From Rhyacophila brunnea (Eukaryota; Arthropoda; Insecta; Trichoptera; Rhyacophilidae): DNA of 64,000 nucleotides. Both the position numbers and the translations under genes were made by a program. The DNA is taken from assembly GCA_022495005.1 (NCBI GenBank), contig JAGYXB010000440.1:1426001-1490000 (forward strand), written 5' to 3'. Of the stretch, positions 32,739 to 43,475 are shown piece by piece (position 1 is the stretch's first letter; each line of letters opens with the position of its first letter). Below the pieces are notes generated by a model. That model was not told the DNA's origin and did no database searches. It worked only from the letters and a program-made list of their open reading frames with translations.

Positions 32739-33700
32739 CGTGTCCGGAAACTTGTACGTATGCAGTTTGCCGTATCACACTTCACCGAGAAATGTTGTAT
32801 CGGATATAATATATGGCCGTATATTAAAGACCATTGAAGTTAATCCCTTCAAACCAAAACCCGCCCCGCACCACACTCAGTCTTAATCGAGCGTATCACG
32901 GGACCCTACAGTGGCGATGAGAAGCATTTCATTTCAATTTTGCCTGGGAATGCCCTGGGAGAAAATACCCAAGACCGAGGTTGCTACGCTGAAAGTGAGG
33001 TTTGACTGAGTTTAAAGAATTTACTCTAATGCAAGGTGCCAGGGAGAGAAAAGCACATCGAAATTACGAAAAAGAAAATGAATTTAAGGTATATATAACA
33101 AAGAAAACGAAGCTAATCATACAGACAGCAAAGAATATGTGAAGAGATCTTCACGCCCGCAGTAAGACGCCTCAAATTAAAGACCGTTCAACCTCTTTGG
33201 GTCGTATAGTACTGACATAAAATTCGTGTCTAAATAAAACACGGTTCTTCTCAGTTTACACTTCACATGAAGCCAGCAGCAAACAAATTTTGAAAATAGC
33301 CGATATACTGGATTATTTGTTATGTTAGGTTAGGTTTTCATTTTTGATTAATATTAATAAAACGCATTTTTTTATGTACTTATTCCACCCTTTTATTTAA
33401 TAAATTTTGACCGGTTTCGTCCGCCTCAAAGGGACATATTTTGACAGTTGAAAATTTTAATCAATAATACAATGCAGTTCCACCATGTATTGACAGTTAC
33501 CACAATAAAAGAACTTAGGTTTTCATTCTTGAATTCATGAATTTTGCCAAAATCAGCTATGAAAATTGAATGAATTTTCATATTGAATCTAATTAAATTG
33601 GTGACCGCATAGTAGGTATCGATCATCTCTTTCCGATAAGAAAGCTTCACGGCGAACTGTACCACGGTGAAATATTTTACGTACAAATTACATTTAACCA
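32739..33700. mobile_element. Foldback-family element carrying a later insertion
   Basis: The start CGTGTCCGGAAACTTGTACG and end ACATTTAACCA match the family, and the octamers GAATTCAT (32731-32738) and AAATTTAT (33701-33708) agree at 6 of 8. The interior resembles the 29707 copy (AAGACCGTTCAACCTCTTTG, AGCCGATATACTGGATTATT, TTAGGTTAGG) but has extra sequence at 32840-33180 and a 167-bp insertion at 33348-33514. Confidence 0.78.
33348..33514 (-). mobile_element. Family E insertion with 18-bp TSD
   Basis: TTAGGTTTTCATTTTTGA (33330-33347) and TTAGGTTTTCATTCTTGA (33515-33532) flank the insert with 17 of 18 matches, and the sister element at 29707 shows the empty site. The insert contains the complement of GACGAAACCGGTC and of GTCAATACATGGTGGAACTG. 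A long, variable duplication points to target-primed retrotransposition. Confidence 0.8.
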
Positions 33701-33708
33701 AAATTTAT

Positions 33709-34110
33709 ACCATAAAATTCAACAAAGTCATTCAAGTAACATTCAGCAGAAGAAGACTTAACTTTAACATAAGTATCATTTCGTCTTGTGAACATTTAGT
33801 ACGTCTCTGTCAGAATTAGATGGGAAAGCCTTGCGTATGCGAACGAATGCACACCCTCCCACACTCTTCTGAGGTGACGCTGAGAAATTGCTATTACAAA
33901 AGTACTGAGGTGTCGAGCACTCAAAACTGCAATATCATAATATCTGTACGGAGGTGGGTAGGTACTCACATTTTATGAAAATGTTTTTGCCGTTTTGCTA
34001 GCGGGAATGCTTGTGTTTATAATACTCAGAGTAATTGGATGGAATTTGTGAGAAAGTTGGTTTATTCGGTACTGTGTTTAAAGAACCTCATTATTTTTAA
34101 GTTTAATTAT
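33709..34110. other. Unannotated
   Basis: No gene or repeat was recognised. Confidence 0.4.
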
Positions 34111-34114
34111 TATG

Positions 34115-34862
34115 TCAATACAAAAACCCAATCCAATCCAGAGCCAAAATTCTGATCCTGGGATTTCGGGAATACAATTTGACAATCCCGGGATCCCGGG
34201 ATTGGCATTTTTTTCCATTGTTAATATAAAATTTATATATTTACATATAACATTGATAAAATCGGTCGAAAATAAATCTAGTATAATTTATACTATTTAA
34301 GACATATATGGTTTATATTGTATACGTTCAATTTTGGAAATACATAAGTTTAATGGAGTAAATAATATTGTAATATAAATAATAAAGTTAATTTAATATG
34401 AGATTGCTGTTTCTGACAGTAAAGATTTAATGAATGGGTTAGCGAGATTTAAAATAGTAAAAAAAATCATGGTTGTACTTATGACTTTTCCGCTTCATAA
34501 ATCTAATTAGTCAGCCAAATATGAAACTGCCGTAAAACGTATGAGATCATGGTGGAATTACTTTGTTAATAGTGCTAAGCATTGTTTTTTCCAATCTTTC
34601 TCATTTTTATTAATTTATGTGAAAAAATAAAATGAATCGACAACTTACACACGGGTATAAATCAAACTTCATTCAAACTCAGTTTATTTCTAATGTAGTT
34701 ATTTGTTATTAAAAGTATTTTTTCTGCTATATTTTCGTTTTTATTTTATTTTCCATAAAAATTGATAAAAAAATCAATCCTGAAAGTTTCGGGATTATAT
34801 TTATCAATCCCGGCATTCATAAGTATCGAAAATAGCTCGGGGTCCCGGGATTGGAATCCCTA
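34115..34862. mobile_element. Possible hAT-like element with CCCGGGAT motifs
   Basis: ACAATCCCGGGATCCCGGGA near 34182-34203 and the inverted partner GGTCCCGGGATTGGAATCCC near 34840-34859 bracket an AT-rich interior with a further CAATCCCGG at 34804. Subterminal CCCGGGATTG blocks are seen in some insect hAT MITEs. The exact left end and target duplication could not be fixed. Confidence 0.35.
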
Positions 34863-35330
34863 GTAGTGATGTACCTGCATAATAATAACTGATTTTCGCA
34901 GTGAGTGTTTCAATAATATCGATACCCAACTTCTATAGGGATACAACTCAAAATTTCAAGAGTTAATAAAATCCATGCTTCTTTATACGAGTAATATAGG
35001 TATAATTCAACAAAAAAAATCATCAAAAATTCCTTCAATTGGGTCATAAAATCGAATAACCTTTTCTAGGACTAATTATTAATTCAATTATAAACGGGAT
35101 TGTCTGGGTTGATTATTTGCTGAACTGTAAAAATTCATTGTGTATTGCCAAGTTCATTATTTGATCTCGTTAAAATCAGAATACGTGCAAATTTTTCAAA
35201 ATGATATTTTATTATGTTAGAAGATGGTAGTTTAAGTTATTTCCCTATAGAAGTTGAGTATCGAATGTATTGTACATACATAATATGTAACTTAAAAACA
35301 CCTCAGATATAATATCCCTACTAGAAAAAA
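34863..35330. other. AT-rich DNA
   Basis: No gene, RNA or repeat ends were recognised. Confidence 0.45.
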
Positions 35331-35334
35331 AATA

Positions 35335-35425
35335 CGACACCCGACGGGATTTGAAGTTGTATAACCAATGGTATCGCGCCAATGTGCTTTAACCAATTAA
35401 GCTACTGCCATCCTACTTAATTACG
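35335..35425 (-). repeat. Probable tRNA-derived SINE head
   Basis: The minus strand reads GGATGGCAGTAGCTTAATTG then GTTAAAGCACATTGG (A-box-like TAGCTTAATTGG), followed at tRNA distance by ACTTCAAATCCC (weak B-box) and CGTCGGGTGTCG. Its layout parallels the heads at 22536 and 22922. The B-box has mutated, so it is probably inactive. Confidence 0.5.
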
Positions 35426-35693
35426 ACGAATTTAACTCATAGTTCTTACGTGAAATGCATAATTATTTTTGACTATCGTTTTTTGCGTTTTAAATTAAGG
35501 TACCTATAATTTATTTGCCCAAATTAATAACCGACCTTACGCGAAATATTTAGTTATGACGTACTTGAACGTGGTAATCATTTAATAACCTATTTTTCTA
35601 TTCAACACTATTGACAAGATTTAAGAATGAAACATTTTTTATTTAACATAGATAATTTGAAAATACCTCAGACATATTATATTATACAACTAC

Positions 35694-35880
35694 GGTTCGA
35701 GACGATTCTCGTAGTACAGTGCGTAAGGCGCTGGCCTTTCATTCGGGAGCTCGATTCCCGGTGAGGACACGACACAATATATTCATGTGATTTTCTCAAA
35801 GCCTGAGTGTTTGTGATTGCTTCACTCATATTACTAAATACACTACTGTCATTGGGCTCCTAGGCCTATTGTAGTGTTAA
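35694..35880 (+). repeat. Probable tRNA-derived SINE
   Basis: TAGTACAGTGCGTAAGGC (A-box-like) is followed about 30 bases later by GCTCGATTCCC (B-box-like) and a body ending near AAAAAGACC. A (TA)n run (35895-35914) lies between it and the retrotransposon tail that follows. The tRNA folding is imperfect. Confidence 0.5.
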
Positions 35881-35914
35881 AAAGACCTATACCTATATAT
35901 ATATATATATATAT

Positions 35915-36378
35915 AACCTTCCATTGTGCCTAAAGCGCAAAGTGTTCAACCAGTGTGTGCTTCCCGTAATCACATATGCGTGTGAAATATGGACGCTAAG
36001 TAAAAGAAAGATCCAGAAACTTAGAGTAGCACGACGTGGTATGGAGAGGTGCATGCTGGGCACAACGCAAAAGGACAAAAGAAGAATGAGTGGATAAGGA
36101 AGCAGACAAGGGTTTGCGATGTTATGGAGTTCGTTAAAAGCCTCAAATGGAGATGGGCTGGACCCATAGCTCGAAGAAAAGACAATCGTTGGACAAATTT
36201 AGTCATCTAGTAGTATCCAAGAGGTCCAAACGTCCTCAGAGGCCGCTGGATCGAAGAAATGATAAAGTTCTGCGGAAGTACGTGACAACGCAACGCACAG
36301 GACCGAGAGAAGTGGAATCAGCTTGAAGAGGCCCTTATCCAGCAGTGGATAGATTCAGGCTGATGATTATGATGATAT
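35915..36378 (+). pseudogene. Non-LTR retrotransposon RT C-terminus, decayed
   Basis: The plus strand encodes VFNQCVLPVITYACEIWTLS, then KRKIQKLRVARRGMERCMLG (the post-RT thumb region), KSLKWRWAGPIARR, RGRWIEEMIKFCGS and NAQDREKWNQLEEALIQQWI. These are standard landmarks of RTE/jockey-type ORF ends in insects. Several stops (for example after KFCGST) and frameshifts are present. A GATGATTATGATGAT tail ends it at about 36378. The opposite-strand copy at 7218-7735 is the same family. Confidence 0.85.
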
Positions 36379-36918
36379 AATAACTACTAGAAAAAATCCT
36401 TTGATTAAATTATGTATATTCAATAAAAATATTGTATTCTCAAATCTCCTAAATTATTATTTGAATAAAAAAATTGTTTATTATAAAATTATCAAAATAA
36501 CCGTGTCTGATAACTATATATCTAAAACAAGATTAATTGTTCTGGTCTGCCACGGTCCTCTAAGTAATTAGGGGGGAGTATGAGTATTGGATTGCGCCAG
36601 GGTGTAGATAAGTGTGGCGGTCTTCGAGATTGATGGAGCCTTCGAACCGGTGGACCAGGCCGTCAGTCCCTTGGGAAATGTTTGCAATTCGACCGATCGC
36701 GATCGCAAGAGTAGCAAAGCTTTGGATATAGCACCGGATATAGGTACTGTGGAATAGTTATATCTACAATCCAACGTGCTGCAGGGATCTACGATTTATC
36801 TGAGGTATGTGTGACCTATGTTACTAGTCCTTGTTATAAACGTTTAAATTTATATTTTACATTTTCTTTGACATTCAATTATTTTTCTACTGTAATTTTT
36901 ATATTATTCGCCTAGATC
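36379..36918. other. Unannotated, GC-richer patch at 36560-36730
   Basis: The patch (GCCTTCGAACCGGTGGACCA, GACCGATCGCGATCGCAAG) has a minus-strand frame LTAWSTGSKAPSISKTATLI without a recognised family; it may be a scrap of a retroelement integrase or gag. Confidence is too low to name it. Confidence 0.35.
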
Positions 36919-37692
36919 AGTGGTAGCGAATCAATGGCACACGAGATGATTTTGCATAACACGCGTTTGAAAAGAAAAAAATATCTATGATACTAATAAA
37001 TCGTCACTGTTCTGGCAGAAGACACTAATTTGAAAAAATAACATATTGAGTTAGTTATACCAAAATGTTCCTTATTTCAAACTTTACCGTCTGGAAACCA
37101 TCTTATTAATAAACAGTCTTTATTTTGAAGTCATCCTTTTTACGATTACTTAATAAACTTACACGATAGACCATTTCAAACATTTTAACAACTTCAAAGT
37201 CAAATTACTCAAAACTAGTATTCTCCAGTTAGTGTGTTCTGCCAGAACAGAGACGAAATGAACCGCCAACCTCTAATTTTTTAACGATATTTACAAAGGC
37301 TTGAGATCACTGCAGCGAGAAAATGCCTCATCAGATCGGAGCAATTCTGGTGTCAATTTCTGGGTAAAGAACTTAACTAATTTATACGTTCAGAGACAAT
37401 TTCATTTCTACCATCAAAAAATGGCTGCACCAAATAAGAAACAAAAACGTAGTGGTACTAGTAGTAGTAATTTTGGCAGACAGTTTCGAAATTGGTGGAC
37501 CGAAATGTATGGCATAATTATTGAAAAAGCGATAAAGCTATATGTGTGCTATGTTCTGTCAGTATTGTCTAGAACAGATTTATTATATACAATTCCTGAA
37601 AAATACTTTTTCTCCATGAAAAACCGCTCGGCACGTTAGACAGTTGAAAAATAATATTTGGGTAAATTTAACCCGCGTACGTAGAAAAGGTT
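36919..37692 (+). mobile_element. hAT element, internally deleted
   Basis: The left end CAGTGGTAGCGAATCAATGG and right end GGTTCGCCA are partial complements (the right terminus seems to lack the last few bases). The flanking GCCTAGAT and ACCTAGAT agree at 7 of 8. The interior keeps the start of a transposase ORF. A second, interrupted copy of the inner part lies at 50740-51860. Confidence 0.6.
37421..37639 (+). pseudogene. hAT transposase N-terminal fragment
   Basis: From ATG 37421 the frame reads MAAPNKKQKRSGTSSSNFGR then NWWTEMYGIIIEKAIKLYVC. The basic start followed by a W-T-E-x-Y block leading to a cysteine resembles the N-termini of ZBED5/GTF2IRD2-like hAT transposases, where the BED zinc finger begins. 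The expected C2H2 residues are not all present, and the frame ends at 37639. The rest of the protein has been deleted. Confidence 0.5.
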
Positions 37693-38695
37693 CGCCAACC
37701 TAGATAAATAAACTGCATAATATTAGGTAAATGTACACCATAGACTATAGATACATCTATACGCCACCCGTTGCATTGCTAAATGAAGCTACGTGCCGTG
37801 CGTTTGGTTTGTGGGCGAGCGAACGCATTCGCCTACAAATGTTCGAGACCATAGACCATTTCGCTAGTGCTCGCCCAAAGTGCTCGCACTAGACGCTCAG
37901 AATTAAAATATAATTTTCTATTTTTTTACGTTATATAGTATTTTTAAGCGGTCAAAATGCAACCATTAGGTAAAGATATTCATAATTTAAGTTATTTTAA
38001 AGAAACACTAGGTCACTGATATTAAAATAAATAATAATATACAAATAAATTGTCACGAACATGTATCAACTTACGTATGAAACGTAATACCATCTTCTTG
38101 CTTATCAGTACGGCTACCATATTTTAATACAACACGCAGAACCACCTTTTCTACTTAATTAACTAAAAATATATACCACTGACTTTATGTTTAACACAAA
38201 AAATAGCAAATTTGGCAACACGAACTCGCAGATTATCGATGCTACGTGAAGCGATTCACCACGATTTGCCAGCGATACTTTTGGAAACTGATTCAAAAAT
38301 ATGTAGACCTTTTATCTTACTCTAGCGCGTGTCGCAGAGATTATAAGGGTGCCGAATACTTTCTCACTCGCACTCATGCATCGTTTTTGTTCAGGCCGTG
38401 ATGTACACATTTTTTTTTAATTAATAATTTTATTAAAACCATGATTATATATCAAAAGTCTCCCTTGATTATGCGAGAGATTTGACAAAAAGTTTGAATG
38501 ATAATAATATACAATTATATGTAATACCAAACGTCATGATCTCATTGCTAAGAAGCCTGACCCGAATTTTTAGGGTCTAAAATAATTCGGCGCCGAATCG
38601 AATAAAATTCGAAAATAAACAGACGTCCATGAATAATGAGTACTTTTAAAATATATATTTAATACGTATATATAATAAAGAAATTAAATGTGCAC
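37693..38695. other. Mostly unique; inverted repeat partner at 38300-38400
   Basis: 38300-38400 contains CTCTAGCGCGTGTCGCAGAG and GCCGAATACTTTCTCACTCG, the inverted counterpart of 29295-29395. No coding exon is supported; the rest is AT-rich. Confidence 0.45.
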
Positions 38696-39671
38696 CGTAT
38701 CCGGAAATTTGTACGTAAACAGTTCAACGTAGAACACTTATTCGTGTGCCGCAGTACGTGAAACATGAGTTCGTGCAACATTTAATCAAATGACGAGGTC
38801 TTCGTTGAACATTTCACCGTGGAATACATTTCACCGTGGAATGCGTATTCTACAACATGTGGCGCTGGTTTGCAGTTCCAATTAGATTCAATACGAATTT
38901 TATGAGATGTCTTTATTGGTTTTAAATAATTTAATGTTGAAACTACATACATATAATTACAATATGAAACTATTTCTAATTTAGTTACCTACTTATTTTC
39001 TTCCGTCTTTCCCATATACTCCGATGGTTTAAGTGTTATAATTTTACATGATTATTATACGTTACCAAAATAGCATTATTTTCTTCAAAATTGTAAGTAA
39101 ATAATATTATATTTCTTTACCTTCGTAAAAGAAGTGGTTATGTCGATATGTCATTTTTTCCAGTACAAACGATTCTTTAATGCCTTTCAAAGTCATTAAT
39201 TGATAATAATATGCACGATAGATTTTTATGTTGTTTTTAATACAAGTAAATAATTTGGAAAAGACCAAAAAATAAAGCAATTTTGAACATTTTTAGGAAC
39301 TTTTCAACACTTAACTTAGTATTGGCAAATTTTGATATTGGCACTTATTTTACCAAGATCCAGATTTATAATTCCTTGTGTAATATAGATATTATCGTGT
39401 AAGTATTAATAATTGATGATTTTTATAAGTACTTAATATTATGAAGTGCACTTAATGGTAACTATAAAAACAGCTATTTATTGGTTGGAATTAGGAAAAC
39501 ATTTTATTAGGTAGTTAATTAAAATAAAACACAAAAATAAGTAGTTAGTGTTTATTCCACAATTCACACATGGAAATTATAGGTTAACCTATAATCCTGA
39601 GATATTGGTATCATTTCAGTACCGTTTATTATATATTGTACTTATAAGTAATAAGTAAAACTAATAATACA

Positions 39672-39753
39672 CCCATGGTGGCTGAGTTGGTAAAGTGGTC
39701 GTCTATCAAGAAGTGGGATCGATCAATCCAGCGTAAAGACCCAATGTGTCGTG
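39672..39753 (+). repeat. tRNA-like Pol III box unit in the giant foldback
   Basis: TGGCTGAGTTGG fits the Pol III A-box consensus exactly. GGATCGATCAATCC follows at tRNA-like distance as an expanded, imperfect B-box. Related inverted units lie at 43424-43475 (with GGTTCAATCC) and 43831-43890 on the minus strand, so the repeat occurs in both arms. Confidence 0.5.
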
Positions 39754-40563
39754 CAGTGGCGCAACCAGGGGGGGGGGGCAAGGGGCCCTGGCACCCCCCA
39801 AAAATGAAAATTATCAGAATGATTTTAAACATTTAAATTGAAAGCCAATAAACTATACCTTTGGGCTTAGACAAATAAAGACACAAAAAATGATTTGTAA
39901 TAATTCTCCAGCACCCTTTTTAGAAAAATTTCGTAGATTTTAATTTTTAACACAAAATTTCGAAACACTAATGTCAGGTTTTTTTAGAAACACAATCCCT
40001 AATGGAAATGTCAAAAATTCTCGATGTCCACCCGAATTCCGGAGTAGTGTCGGTCATGGCTGGGGAGGGCTGACAGAGCTCTAGCCTGGGGGCCCGGGCT
40101 GTGGGGGGCCCGGCGTGTCGGGTTGACCAGATAAGTGAGATAAACACTCATCATAAATTAGCTTTAATAGTAAAAAAAGTATACTTCATGGTCATGAACA
40201 TTTTCAATTACTTATATAATTGTGCAATATAGTTTTTGATTATAATGTGTCGATACTCGACAGCTCCATTATTAAAGTAGATGTATTAAAAATCGCCAAT
40301 AATTCACTGTATAAGTACCCTTAATTTGAACTAAAACACAATTTGAAGAACGTTAATGTAGTGTTTCACACTGCCTTTAATCTAATATCGTAGCCTGAGG
40401 GCCCGTTTCAGGATGTGGGGACCATGGTGTAGGTACACCGAGCGCAATAGACAAAAGACCGATAGACGAGAAATTAGGCTGTGAAGAAGAAATAGATCCT
40501 ATGGGACTAATTTACATTTTCCTCCTTGCCCCCCCCCAATATTAAATCCTGGGTGCGCCACTG
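39754..40563. mobile_element. hAT MITE with exact 8-bp TSD, nested in the foldback
   Basis: The ends CAGTGGCGCAACCAGGG and CCTGGGTGCGCCACTG are inverted partners. GTGTCGTG flanks exactly (39746-39753 and 40564-40571). G and C runs (nine or more) lie just inside both ends. The interior contains a CTAGCCTGGGGGCCCGGGCT block but no transposase. It interrupts a tRNA-like unit of the host foldback, so it is younger than that element. Confidence 0.93.
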
Positions 40564-41718
40564 GTGTCGTGTCAAGTGATTATTTCTAGTGTGTCAATCA
40601 ATATATAGAATGTTACATTCTCAAATCTAGGGTCTTATTGGTTGAAAAAAATGGTTTATTATAATTTTTATAATACCTATGTATTTATTTAATAATACAT
40701 TCAGTTTACTGTGGGAAACATGTCCTAAATATAATTAAAAAACCAATAACGAAATGTAGTAAGTGTTTTGAAATGATGCATTACCTAATTACAAATCCGT
40801 TTTATTTTGGTGGAATCTAGTAAGTGACACTGACTAAAGTCTAAACTAAACAATACATTCATTCAAGACAAATGTGTCCAGATGGTAGATTTTTTTTGTA
40901 TTATGGTCAATTTATTGGGTTGGCCCTTTCTCGAGAGTTCCCTTGTTCATTATTGTGTGCACAAAAAAGACCGTTTTAGAAATTAATATTATTAAAAAAA
41001 AAACATTATTACGTACGATATGGTTGTAATTATAATATACTTATCTACCTATTTTCTGCTGTGTCCCTTGTATTATAATGGTTTTATTACGTACTTTTAA
41101 GTAAGTATTATATTTTTACATGAATATTTAAAATTTCATTATATATTGTATATAAATAATATTATATTATGTTACTATGTTTATTGGTATTATGTATTGA
41201 TAATGGGAGCTATTTATAAGTAATAACCATATACATAGTATATTTGTCTATGGTAATACCTACGTAATGCACATTAATGGTATTAACTATCAAGTTTAGT
41301 ATTGATGAGAAAATATTAAGTATATCATTAATTTAAATACCTATAACACAACAATACTATTTAGGTAAGTACCTAATGTTTATTTCGCAATTTAGACAGG
41401 TATATAAATATATATGTACAGATAAGTTAACTGAAATTACAAATATACCTAATGCTAATTTAAATCTATTTCCGTTTTATCTATGAACGTACATTTTATA
41501 TTATTTTTATAATAACTTAACTTGTGTACTCCATCATAATGCAGGAAATTAAGAAGGCATCAGAAGTGTAGATAGATAAAGATTGTCATGGCTACGGAAC
41601 CAACGTGTGTTTCAAAACATACATTCTTGAAATTGACTACAATGTTCTTATAGCTATTTACCACGTGATAAAGAATATGTTATTTACATTACGTAAGTAT
41701 CATAATATGTTTTAATTT

Positions 41719-41905
41719 GTTAACTGTCAATTCATGGTGGAACTGCATTTTTGTTATATTATTTCTGTCGCTTTGGAATTTGTTTGATAAATATTGTTTT
41801 AAAAAAATGTACTCAGTTGAAAATGTCCCTCTGAGGCGGACGAAACAGGTCCTTATTAAAAGTGTAATAACTACTACAAAAAATGCGTTTTATTAAATTA
41901 GAACA
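41719..41905 (+). repeat. Family E repeat
   Basis: GTTAACTGTCAATTCATGGT begins the copy, with CTGAGGCGGACGAAACAGGT at 41831-41850 and AATGCGTTTTATTAAATTA at the end. It is the least broken copy of the family found at 22035 and 33348. Confidence 0.7.
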
Positions 41906-42291
41906 ACAATATCATAATATGCATTAAAGTTTCTAACATAAATGAAACGCGCATTCAATATTGGCAATATTCGAAGACACTAAACGGGCTTAGTATTTCT
42001 TGCGTTGCTGGCTTCAAATTCTGGGTCGATGGTGACTGGCTTTAGCATTTCTATCTTAATAATCAGTTCTGTGGTATGACCTATAGATATTTAAAATGCA
42101 CTATTATGCAACTGTAACAAAAGTAACCTATAACGTAAGCGTATTAAACATTACATATTATTTATAAATCATGTATGTGTGAATACTTAGTAAACAGAAT
42201 ACAGTATGTACCTGGCTAAATAATTAACATTTTTGCTCCAAAGCGCAATACATTGAGCTGCATTGAATAGAAATTATATTAATAAATAAAC

Positions 42292-42471
42292 GGCACTGTT
42301 CGGTTATACGGAATACAGCGGAAAACGCATTTTGAAAATAGCCGATAAACTGGATTATTTGTTAGGCCTAACCAAACCTAACCTAAACTAACCCAAACTA
42401 ACAAATAATCCAGTTTATCGCCTATTTTCAAAATGCGTTTTCCGCTGTATTCCGTATAACCGAACAGTACC
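42292..42471. mobile_element. 180-bp palindromic MITE with exact 8-bp TSD
   Basis: GGCACTGTTCGGTTATACGG opens the element and its complement closes it. The arms are near-perfect for about 75 bp (AATACAGCGGAAAACGCATT, AATAGCCGATAAACTGGATT), around a loop of CCTAACCTAAACTAACC-type repeats. AAATAAAC flanks exactly (42284-42291 and 42472-42479). The CCGATA..ACTGGATTATTTG block is shared with the 29707 foldback interior. Confidence 0.9.
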
Positions 42472-43423
42472 AAATAAACTTTTTACGAAGAATGTTGTCA
42501 CTTGTTAGCCATTCGCCAAACCCATTGGGTCTTTACGCTGTATTAACACACAATGGTTTCAAATGTTTTAATTAGATTATTATAATCTGAGTGGACTAAT
42601 TGAATTAAAACTTATTGTAAGTAGGTATTATTGAAAATACAAAGATGGCAATACCTAATTTATTTAAAAAATAAATGTTTTTACCTAGGTATATATATTT
42701 AATTCATTTAGGATATTATTGATCTTTATAATATATAAAGTAAGTACTTAAGTATCTTAATATATATAATATGTATTATACAAAAAATATAAAAATAATA
42801 ATACTTAATTAATATTATATAAACTAGATAATAAGTAGATAATAAGATAATACAATCATAGATATAATCATAGGTTATACATTAGATATAGTCAATTCAC
42901 TGTCATTTACTTTTTTTGTTTGTAAGAAATAAAAAGGTTTTTATATTTATACATATATGTATAAAGTACGCGTACCTATCAACATATCCTAAATATAATT
43001 AAAAAATCTTGAAATAAATCAATTACAAATCCGTTGTATTTTGCAGTTTATTGTGTAGGTAGGTCCTTTAACTTTCACGTGCTTCTAGTGCACAAAAAAC
43101 ATTTGGCCACTGTAACATACCTAATATCCGGAGTTCTGATCAAATCTAAAAATTAATAAGTATTAATAAAAAGTCAACATTATTACGTACCTACCTTACT
43201 ATAACAAAAATAACCTATAATGAAACGGAGTGTATTATACGAGTGTAGAATAGGTAATTAATATTTTTTCTGCAATCCGGAACATAAATTGGCTCCATAG
43301 AATGGAGATTATATTAACAGACTTTTTACGAATAACGGTTGTTACTTGTTAGCCAATCTTGGTCTCTCGTTGGATTAACACACATTTAAAAAACAACATG
43401 TATTTTTTATTAAGTCACAGGAT

Positions 43424-43475
43424 TGAACCCACTTCTATATGGAACCGCTCTGCCAAGTCGGATACCATGGCTGTA
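43424..43475 (-). repeat. tRNA-like unit, right arm of giant foldback
   Basis: Read on the minus strand, GACTTGGCAGAGCGG then GAAGTGGGTTCAATCCTG gives an A-box-like segment and a B-box missing one base. It mirrors the unit at 39672. A more diverged third unit is at 43831-43890. Confidence 0.45.
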
